From positions 1 through 7,223 of the forward strand of contig JAKEGQ010000132.1 in assembly GCA_022615475.1 (NCBI GenBank): DNA of 7,223 nt, given 5' to 3'. The stretch is from Candidatus Methylomirabilota bacterium (GTDB taxonomy: Bacteria > Methylomirabilota > Methylomirabilia > Methylomirabilales > CSP1-5). This document shows positions 1-4,591 of this stretch, piece by piece; position 1 is the stretch's first letter; every line of letters starts with the position of its first letter. Both the position numbers and the translations under genes were made by a program. The notes under the pieces were generated by a model, which saw nothing but the letters and a program-made list of their open reading frames with translations, was not told the origin of the DNA and made no database searches.

Positions 1-219
1 CGTCCGATAACATTCTGAGTGTCCATCGCGATGGGTCAGACGTCCGAACGCGCGATACGCTCAAGCTGTTTCGCCAACGACGCGGAGGCCTTTCCCCGAG
101 CCGTGCCCGCCTTCCTTGCACGGAGCGTGAACACGGAGGGACCCGGGCCGTAAGCCGCCGAACAGGGTCGCCGCGAGAGGCTCGGACCGAGGGGGCGAAG
201 GTGCTGGTCTAACACATTC
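1..219. other. Region downstream of hisF, no assignable gene
   Basis: Beyond the hisF stop no histidine gene (hisI, hisE or a fused hisIE) can be recognised. A plus-strand frame is open from base 3 to a TAA at 210-212, giving an Arg-rich sequence that starts SDNILSVHRDGSDVR. It could be the tail of a convergent gene but resembles no family I know. A minus-strand ATG at 26 opens MDTQNVIG and runs off the edge, without a clear Shine-Dalgarno. A 6-bp stem (CCGTGC at 101-106 with GCACGG at 118-123) has an 11-base loop and no T-tract, so it is not a convincing terminator. CCATCGCGATGG at 23-34 is a perfect palindrome of unknown significance. No heptad repeats are visible here. Confidence 0.4.
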
Positions 220-1047
220 TCACAAGCGGACGGGGATTCCACGCCCCTTCAGGTACGCCTTGGCCTCACCGATCGAGATCTCCCGGAAGTGGAAGATAGA
301 GGCGGCAAGGGCTGCATCGGCTCCTCCCTCGACAAGGGCTTCGTACAGATGCTGCATCGTCCCTGCCCCTCCCGATGCGATCACGGGGACCCCCACGCGT
401 CTGCCGACCGCGCGCGTCAGTTCCAAATCATACCCGTCGCGGGTTCCATCCCGGTCCATGCTGGTCAGGAGAATCTCCCCCGACCCCGACGCCACCCCCC
501 GCTCTGCCCAGGCCACCGCATCCAAGCCTGTCGGTGTGCGGCCGCCGTGGATGTACACCTCCCAGCGTGGAGCAAGGGCTGAGCGCTGAGGGCTGAGGGC
601 TGAGGGGTCCGGTGGTGACTCTGGACTCTCGACTCTGGACTCTGGACACCTCTTCGCGTCGATGGCGAGAACGATGCACTGACTTCCGAATCGCTCCGCG
701 CCGTTCCGGATGAGGCTGGGGTTCTCTACCGCCGCGGTGTTGAGGGAGACCTTGTCCGCCCCGGCCAGGAGGAGGGCGCGGATGTCTTCCAGATCCCGGA
801 TGCCGCCTCCCACCGTGAGAGGTGTGAAGGCCCGCTCCGCTGTCTGCTCGACGACCTCGATCAGGATCTTGCGGCGCTCCGCCGATGCGGTGATATCGAG
901 GAAGACCAGTTCGTCGGCTCCCTCGCGATCGTACCGCTCGGCCACCTCGGCTGGATCGCCCGCGTCTCTCAGGTCCACGAACCTGGTCCCCTTTACCACC
1001 CGGCCATCCTTCACATCAAGACAGGGGATGATCCGCTTCGCTAGCAT
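220..1047 (-). CDS. hisF: Imidazole glycerol phosphate synthase cyclase subunit HisF, with a heptad-repeat insert
   Basis: HisF is the cyclase subunit of IGP synthase; it uses ammonia from HisH to split and cyclise PRFAR into IGP and AICAR. The protein has 275 residues, about 20 more than the usual 250-258. The start MLAKRIIPCLDVKDGRVVKG and the end KGRGIPVRL are canonical. Catalytic Asp11 (CLDVKDG) and Asp130 (LAIDAKR) are present, as are TVGGGIRDLEDI and LLTSMDRDGTRDGYD. Between IDAKR and WEVYIHGGR lies a Pro/Ser-rich stretch (about 134-160) encoded by two tandem 7-bp arrays; homologues have only a short hairpin there. The insert keeps the frame and falls in the loop after strand 5, at the catalytic face of the barrel just after Asp130. 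The frame is open upstream into hisA, but the ATG at 1047 is fixed by family alignment. It overlaps the hisA stop by seven bases, with GGGGAG 11 bases upstream. Confidence 0.97.
   Translation of the reverse strand: MLAKRIIPCLDVKDGRVVKGTRFVDLRDAGDPAEVAERYDREGADELVFLDITASAERRKILIEVVEQTAERAFTPLTVGGGIRDLEDIRALLLAGADKVSLNTAAVENPSLIRNGAERFGSQCIVLAIDAKRCPESRVESPESPPDPSALSPQRSALAPRWEVYIHGGRTPTGLDAVAWAERGVASGSGEILLTSMDRDGTRDGYDLELTRAVGRRVGVPVIASGGAGTMQHLYEALVEGGADAALAASIFHFREISIGEAKAYLKGRGIPVRL
575..602. repeat. Tandem 7-bp array inside hisF, AGGGCTG unit
   Basis: Four consecutive heptamers on the plus strand read AGGGCTG, AGCGCTG, AGGGCTG, AGGGCTG, followed by a degenerate AGGGG. On the coding strand the unit is CTCAGCC and yields the Ser/Ala/Pro-rich peptide around ALSPQRSALA. 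It lies directly next to the normal HisF sequence APRWEVY. Confidence 0.93.
617..644. repeat. Tandem 7-bp array inside hisF, GACTCTG unit
   Basis: Four heptamers on the plus strand read GACTCTG, GACTCTC, GACTCTG, GACTCTG, ending in GACACC. The coding-strand unit is CAGAGTC and encodes the ESRVESPESP part of the HisF insert. The array is separated from the AGGGCTG array by about 14 bases. Unit sequence differs from its neighbour, but the 7-bp period is the same. Confidence 0.93.
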
Positions 1048-1778
1048 CGACGAACCGTCTCCCCTGCTGCCACGGCGAGCGCCGCCTCGAGCTGGACCGC
1101 GCCGCTGTAGAGGGCCTTGCCCAGGATGGCCCCCGCCACGCCCGCGATGGCGCGGAGCCGGCGAATGTCGTCCAGGCGGGCGATGCCCCCCGAGGCGAGG
1201 ACCGGATGCCGGCTTTGCCTCGCCATCGCCTCCAATCCCTCGAAATTGGGGCCCCCCAATGTCCCATCTTTCAGGATATCGGTGTAGAGGATCGCCGCCA
1301 ATTCCAGGGAAGCAACTCTCTCCAGCACGTCCGCCACCGAATAGTCCGAGAGTGCACGCCACCCCTCCATCGCCACCCTTCCCTCCTTGGCATCGAGGGC
1401 GAGGATGATCCGCCTCGGATAGGCTGCAGAGATCTGCTCCAGAAAATCCGGGTCCCGAATCGCGGAGGTGCCAACCACCACCAGGGCAACACCGGCGTCG
1501 AAGGCCGCCGCAACCGATTCCGGGGTTCTGAGGCCGCCCCCCGCCTGGACGGGAATCGTGACCGCCCGCGCCACTGCCCCGATCAAGGCGTGCTGTTTGG
1601 GGGTCCCAGCGAAGGCCCCGTCCAGGTCGACCACATGCAGGCGTGGCGCCCCTCGGCCCTCCCACGCCCTCGCGACCGCCACGGGATCCTCCCCGTACAC
1701 CGTCTCGCGAGCCGGATCCCCCTGGGTGAGGCGGACCGCGCGCCCATTCTTGAGGTCGATGGCGGGAATGATCAACAT
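1041..1778 (-). CDS. hisA: ProFAR isomerase HisA
   Basis: HisA converts ProFAR to PRFAR by an Amadori rearrangement (phosphoribosylformimino-AICAR-phosphate isomerase); it is a cytoplasmic beta/alpha barrel. The 245-residue length is standard. Asp8 in IPAIDLKNG and Asp129 in LALDAKEGRV are the expected catalytic acid/base residues. Phosphate-binding elements are QAGGGLRTPESV (78-89), YTDILKDGTLGGPN (165-178) and LASGGIARLDD. The half-barrel repeat shared with HisF is evident. Unlike its neighbours hisH and hisF it contains no heptad-repeat insertion. The ATG at 1778 follows GGAG by ten bases, and the GGAG is part of a small hairpin. The last seven bases overlap the start of hisF. Confidence 0.97.
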   Translation of the reverse strand: MLIIPAIDLKNGRAVRLTQGDPARETVYGEDPVAVARAWEGRGAPRLHVVDLDGAFAGTPKQHALIGAVARAVTIPVQAGGGLRTPESVAAAFDAGVALVVVGTSAIRDPDFLEQISAAYPRRIILALDAKEGRVAMEGWRALSDYSVADVLERVASLELAAILYTDILKDGTLGGPNFEGLEAMARQSRHPVLASGGIARLDDIRRLRAIAGVAGAILGKALYSGAVQLEAALAVAAGETVRRC

Positions 1779-1780
1779 TT

Positions 1781-1793
1781 CGGAGTTTCTCCG
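1781..1793 (-). promoter_or_regulatory. Small hairpin containing the hisA Shine-Dalgarno
   Basis: CGGAG-AAA-CTCCG on the minus strand is a perfect 5-bp stem with a 3-base loop ending two bases before the hisA ATG. The GGAG that would serve as Shine-Dalgarno forms the 5' arm, so folding would hide it. Its upstream edge is continuous with the heptad array. A regulatory role is inference. Confidence 0.4.
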
Positions 1794-1815
1794 CAGTCAG
1801 CTATCAGCAGTCCGC
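1793..1815. repeat. Heptad array in the hisH-hisA gap, AGCNNTC family
   Basis: Plus-strand heptamers CAGTC, AGCTATC, AGCAGTC, then CGC form a short array just upstream of hisA. It shares an exact 16-mer (GCAGTCAGCTATCAGC) and an exact 13-mer (ATCAGCAGTCCGC) with the array at 2515-2546. It differs from that copy by lacking one internal heptamer, AGCGATC. Confidence 0.88.
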
Positions 1816-1819
1816 AAGT

Positions 1820-1861
1820 AGACTGGGGTCTGGAGGCTTCCGTCTTCGGTCTCGGGTCTCC
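1820..1861. repeat. Heptad array in the hisH-hisA gap, GGTCTNG family
   Basis: From 1820 the plus strand divides into heptamers AGACTGG, GGTCTGG, AGGCTTC, CGTCTTC, GGTCTCG, GGTCTCC. The units are degenerate but keep a 7-bp spacing of the CT core. Together with the neighbouring array this makes nearly the whole 84-base hisH-hisA gap heptad-structured, running up to the hisH stop codon. Confidence 0.75.
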
Positions 1862-1862
1862 T

Positions 1863-2507
1863 TTACCCCTGCGCCAGCCTGCCAAAATTGGCAAGGAGCT
1901 GAAGGCCCAGGGCCTGGCTCTTTTCCGGATGGAACTGGGTGGCAAAGAGGTTGTCCCGCCAGATCATGGAGGTGAAAGGGATCCCGTATTCGGTGACGCC
2001 GGCGATGACGCCTGTATCCTCGGGCTCCACGTAGTACGAGTGCACGAAGTAAAAGTAGGAGCCGTCCGGGATCCCTTGCATGATCGGCGCCTCTCTGGTC
2101 AGTTGCACCCGGTTCCACCCCATATGGGGCACCTTCAAAGCCAAGGACTGAGGACTGAGCTCTGAGGACTGAGCAACCTGGGGGAAGCGGCGGACCCGGC
2201 CTCGGACAAGATCAAGGCCCTTGTGGAGACCAAACTCCTCACTCTCCGAAAAGAGGAAGTGCAGCCCGAGACAGATCCCGAGGACCGGCTTTCCGGATCC
2301 GATTGCCCGGAGCAGCGGATCGATGAATCCTGTCTTCTCCAGTGTCGCGATCCCGTCGGCAAACGCCCCCACCCCCGGCAGCACGATCCCTGCCGCGTCC
2401 CGGAGCAGGCGAGGCTCCCTGACCACGCGGGCAGGGACCCCCACCTTCTCGAATCCCTTCTCGACGCTCCGCAGATTGGCGATCCCGCTGTCGATAATGG
2501 CAATCAT
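1863..2507 (-). CDS. hisH: Imidazole glycerol phosphate synthase glutaminase subunit HisH, with a heptad-repeat insert
   Basis: HisH is the class I glutamine amidotransferase subunit of IGP synthase; it hydrolyses glutamine and passes ammonia to HisF. The protein has 214 residues, slightly longer than the usual 195-210. The nucleophile is Cys79 in GICLG, with His193 and Glu195 of QFHPEKS completing the triad. The oxyanion-strand motif LPGVGAF is at 43-49 and PHMGWN at 127-132. The N-terminus MIAIIDSGIANLRSVEKG fits the family, with S-G-I-A where Y-G-M-G is usual. Between RVRRFP and LKVPHMGWN, where homologues have only a few residues, there is an extra segment QSSELSPQSLA (about 113-123). It is encoded by tandem 7-bp repeats at 2144-2171, and the frame is intact. 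No Shine-Dalgarno is visible before the ATG at 2507. The gene is separated from hisB by a 173-base repeat-filled gap. Confidence 0.96.
   Translation of the reverse strand: MIAIIDSGIANLRSVEKGFEKVGVPARVVREPRLLRDAAGIVLPGVGAFADGIATLEKTGFIDPLLRAIGSGKPVLGICLGLHFLFSESEEFGLHKGLDLVRGRVRRFPQVAQSSELSPQSLALKVPHMGWNRVQLTREAPIMQGIPDGSYFYFVHSYYVEPEDTGVIAGVTEYGIPFTSMIWRDNLFATQFHPEKSQALGLQLLANFGRLAQG
2144..2171. repeat. Tandem 7-bp array inside hisH, AGGACTG unit
   Basis: Four plus-strand heptamers read AGGACTG, AGGACTG, AGCTCTG, AGGACTG. The coding-strand unit is CAGTCCT (CTCAGTC in another phase) and encodes QSSELSPQSLA in HisH. It is closely related to the AGGGCTG array in hisF, and both inserts contain the tetrapeptide LSPQ. 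Confidence 0.93.
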
Positions 2508-2553
2508 TGTTGAACAGCAGTCAGCTATCAGCGATCAGCAGTCCGCTACTGGG

Positions 2554-2587
2554 CAATTTCGGATTTCGAATGTCGAATTTCGGATTG
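2554..2587. repeat. Inner left arm, AATTTCG heptads
   Basis: Plus-strand heptamers read AATTTCG, GATTTCG, AATGTCG, AATTTCG, GATTG. This family is AT-rich and unrelated in sequence to the AGC heptads that flank it, yet keeps the same 7-bp period. Confidence 0.88.
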
Positions 2588-2608
2588 AGGACCTAGTACA
2601 TCCCCGGC

Positions 2609-2643
2609 CAAATCCGACATCCGCAATTGCAAATTCGAAATTC
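2609..2643. repeat. Inner right arm, inverted AATTTCG heptads
   Basis: Read on the minus strand the heptamers are AATTTCG, AATTTGC, AATTGCG, GATGTCG, GATTTG. They parallel the left arm unit by unit in inverted orientation. The first unit is identical to that of the left arm and the others differ at one to three positions. Confidence 0.85.
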
Positions 2644-2680
2644 CTTCGCTGCACGGCTGACAGCTGATTGCTGACAGCTC

Positions 2681-3289
2681 TCAGAGTCTGCCCTTGGTTG
2701 AGGGAATTCCTTTGACTCGGGGATCGAGCGCGGTCGCGACGTCCAGGGCCCGACCGGTGGCCTTGAAGACCGACTCGGCCATATGGTGCGTGTTCTCGCC
2801 GTAGACGACCCCGATATGGACATTCGCCTTGAGCGCGGTGGCGAAGGCCCGAAAGAACTCCTTGAGGAGCGCCGCGTCGAACTCCCCGATCTTTCCTGTG
2901 AGCCCGTCTGCCCGGTAGGCGAGGTAGGGCCGACCACTCATGTCCACCGCAACCCAGCCCAGCGCGTCGTCCATCGGCACCGTCGCCTGACCGTAGCGCC
3001 GGATGCTCGCCCGGTTCCCCAGCGCCTGGGCAAAGGCCTCCCCCAGGGCCAGCCCCACATCCTCCATGGTGTGGTGCGGATCGACATCGAGATCTCCCTT
3101 GGCCCGAAGGGTCAGGTTGAAGAGGCCGTGTTTCGCCAGTTGAGCAAGCATGTGATCGAAGAACGGCAGGCCGGTCTCGACCCGGTACCTCCCCTGCCCG
3201 TCCAGCGTGAGCTCAACGGCCACATCGGTCTCGGTGGTCCGGCGACGGATCTTTGCCTTACGAGGCACACGTCTCGATTTCGCCCCCAC
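2681..3289 (-). CDS. hisB: Imidazoleglycerol-phosphate dehydratase HisB (monofunctional)
   Basis: HisB dehydrates imidazole glycerol phosphate to imidazole acetol phosphate, a manganese-dependent reaction in a large oligomer. The 202 residues correspond to the dehydratase domain alone; the histidinol-phosphatase domain fused to it in E. coli is absent. Visible hallmarks are RRTTETD near the N-terminus, LPFFDHMLAQLAKHG, the metal-binding HHTMEDVG at residues 72-79, and the second metal motif ENTHHMAESVFKA at 165-177. The C-terminus GIPSTKGRL is the normal family ending, so the repeat element that begins just after the stop codon has not eroded the gene. The start is a GTG at 3289, 12 bases after the hisD stop and behind a strong GAGGAGG. 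The first nine or so residues (MGAKSRRVP) are less conserved than the rest. Confidence 0.97.
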   Translation of the reverse strand: MGAKSRRVPRKAKIRRRTTETDVAVELTLDGQGRYRVETGLPFFDHMLAQLAKHGLFNLTLRAKGDLDVDPHHTMEDVGLALGEAFAQALGNRASIRRYGQATVPMDDALGWVAVDMSGRPYLAYRADGLTGKIGEFDAALLKEFFRAFATALKANVHIGVVYGENTHHMAESVFKATGRALDVATALDPRVKGIPSTKGRL

Positions 3290-3293
3290 GGTT

Positions 3294-3300
3294 CCTCCTC
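3294..3300 (-). promoter_or_regulatory. Strong Shine-Dalgarno deciding the GTG start of hisB
   Basis: GAGGAGG on the minus strand sits four bases upstream of the GTG at 3289, within the 12-base hisD-hisB gap. It is the clearest ribosome binding site in the window and fixes a start that has no ATG. Confidence 0.75.
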
Positions 3301-3301
3301 G

Positions 3302-4591
3302 TCACCGCTGTCGAATCCGGACGGCGCGGGCATGGCCATCGAGCCCCTCGAGTGACGCCAGCGTTATGGCGGGCCCCCCCAGCCGCTTCAGCCCCTCCTC
3401 GGTGAAGTGAAGGAGGCTCGTGCGATGCAGGAAGTCCTCCACCGAGAGGGGAGAGGCAAACCGCGCCGTCCCACCGGTGGGAAGCACGTGGTTCGGGCCG
3501 GCCAGATAGTCCCCCAGGGCCTCGGGTGAGAAGGCGCCCACGAAGACTGCCCCCGCATGCCGGATGCGGTCCAGATGGGACCATGCGTCCTGACAGTGGA
3601 GCTCCACATGTTCGGGCGCGATGCGGTTGACAAGGGCGAACGCGGCGTCGAGCGTCGGGACCACGAGGATCGCTCCGCTACGCGCGAGGCTCGATTCGGC
3701 GATCCGGCGCCGCGGAAGATCGGAGAGTTGCCGCTTCAGCTCGACGACCACGGCTTTCGCCAGGGCCTCGCTGACCGTGATGCACACCGTCATGGCCATT
3801 TCATCATGCTCGGCCTGGGCAAGCAGATCCGCCCCAATATACGCAGGGTCGCCGGTCTCGTCCGCCACCACCACCACCTCGGTCGGCCCGGCAGTTCCAT
3901 CGATCCCCACCACGCCGGTCACCAGGCGCTTGGCGGTCGCCACGTACACGTTCCCCGGGCCGACGATCTTGTCCACCCGCGGAATGGAATCGGTCCCGTA
4001 CGCCAAGGCGGCGATCGCCTGCGCCCCGCCCACCTTGTAGATCTCCGCGATCCCCGCGAGGGAGGCAGCCACCAAGACCGCGGGATGGACCGTGAGATCA
4101 GCAGTAACCGGGGTGCAGAGGACGCGCCTCTCCACCCCTACAACCGCCGCAGGAACGCCGCTCATCAGCACGGTGGAAGGGTAGACGGCCTTCCCGCCGG
4201 GGATGTAGATCCCGACCGCATCCAGCGGCCGGCAGAGCTGGCCGAGGACCGCCCCCTCCTCCGTGAGGAACCACGAGTGCGGGAGCTGCCGGCGATGGAA
4301 GTGTTCGATCCGCGCCGCCGCGAGCCTCAACGCCTCGATCGCTTCGGGCTGCAGATAATCAAAGGCCCGCGTCACCTCATCCGGCGTCACCCGGAGGGTG
4401 CCCGGTGTGAGCGTGGCACCATCGAAACGCTTCGCATACTCCAAGAGCGCGGCATCGCCCTTCTCTCGCACCCCGGCGAGGATGGGGCGAACCACCTCCT
4501 CCGCCTCGGCGGACACCGCGGCCCGCCGACGAGCGAGCTCCTTGAGAAAGGCGGTCCCTTCGTCTCCATCGGCGCGCAGGATTCGAATCAT
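3302..4591 (-). CDS. hisD: Histidinol dehydrogenase HisD
   Basis: HisD oxidises L-histidinol to L-histidine through the aldehyde using two NAD+, the last two steps of the pathway; it is a zinc-dependent cytoplasmic homodimer. The 429-residue length fits the family (about 430). The conserved core reads GGAQAIAALAYGT and VDKIVGPGNVYVATAKR, then GPTEVVVVAD. Probable zinc ligands are Gln259 and His262 (AQAEHDEMA), Asp361 (GDYLAGPNH) and His420 (LDGHARAV). The catalytic Glu-His pair is Glu327-His328 in IAPEHVE. The reading frame is open well upstream through hisG, but that extension has no family similarity. The ATG at 4591 gives MIRILRADG, lies behind a GGAGAGGG Shine-Dalgarno, and overlaps the hisG stop by four bases (ATGA), which suggests translational coupling. 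Confidence 0.98.
   Translation of the reverse strand: MIRILRADGDEGTAFLKELARRRAAVSAEAEEVVRPILAGVREKGDAALLEYAKRFDGATLTPGTLRVTPDEVTRAFDYLQPEAIEALRLAAARIEHFHRRQLPHSWFLTEEGAVLGQLCRPLDAVGIYIPGGKAVYPSTVLMSGVPAAVVGVERRVLCTPVTADLTVHPAVLVAASLAGIAEIYKVGGAQAIAALAYGTDSIPRVDKIVGPGNVYVATAKRLVTGVVGIDGTAGPTEVVVVADETGDPAYIGADLLAQAEHDEMAMTVCITVSEALAKAVVVELKRQLSDLPRRRIAESSLARSGAILVVPTLDAAFALVNRIAPEHVELHCQDAWSHLDRIRHAGAVFVGAFSPEALGDYLAGPNHVLPTGGTARFASPLSVEDFLHRTSLLHFTEEGLKRLGGPAITLASLEGLDGHARAVRIRQR

Larger units (their letters stand above)
2515..2679. repeat. Nested inverted heptad-repeat element filling the hisB-hisH gap
   Basis: Four heptad arrays are arranged as outer arm (2515-2546), inner arm (2554-2587), centre (2588-2608), inner arm (2609-2643) and outer arm (2655-2679). 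The outer arms are AGC-heptads in opposite orientations; by hand alignment about 20 of 25 positions can pair. The inner arms are AATTTCG-type heptads, also opposed, with about 25 of 33 positions pairing. The whole could fold, as RNA or as cruciform DNA, into one long imperfect hairpin around GGACCTAGTACATCCCC. No target-site duplication or open reading frame is visible. The element starts right after the hisB stop and ends about seven bases before the hisH ATG. The inner arms are clearly more AT-rich than the flanking genes. Confidence 0.85.

Noticed and set aside
23..34. CCATCGCGATGG as an operator
   Set aside because: It is a perfect 12-bp palindrome, but with no gene or promoter placed beside it and only one copy seen, it cannot be distinguished from chance.
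101..123. A Rho-independent terminator after hisF
   Set aside because: The stem is only 6 bp with an 11-base loop, and no run of T follows on either strand.
36..242. A 68-residue minus-strand frame overlapping the end of hisF
   Set aside because: It starts at a GTG inside hisF with no supporting Shine-Dalgarno or family resemblance, and matches neither HisI nor HisE.
1048..1665. Upstream extension of the hisF frame into hisA (481-residue version)
   Set aside because: The added sequence is low-complexity Gly/Arg-rich shadow of hisA; the family N-terminus begins exactly at the ATG at 1047.
1206..2165. A 319-residue plus-strand open frame spanning hisA, the gap and part of hisH
   Set aside because: It crosses two well-supported minus-strand genes and a repeat-filled gap, has no recognisable motif, and is explained by GC-rich antisense codons plus stop-free repeats.
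2591..2640. A promoter for hisH in the AT-rich part of the hisB-hisH gap
   Set aside because: TTGCGG and TACTAG resemble sigma-70 boxes only weakly, and their spacing of about 22 bases is too long.
2515..2679. A CRISPR array
   Set aside because: The repeats are contiguous 7-bp units with no spacers of 25-40 bp and no cas genes nearby.
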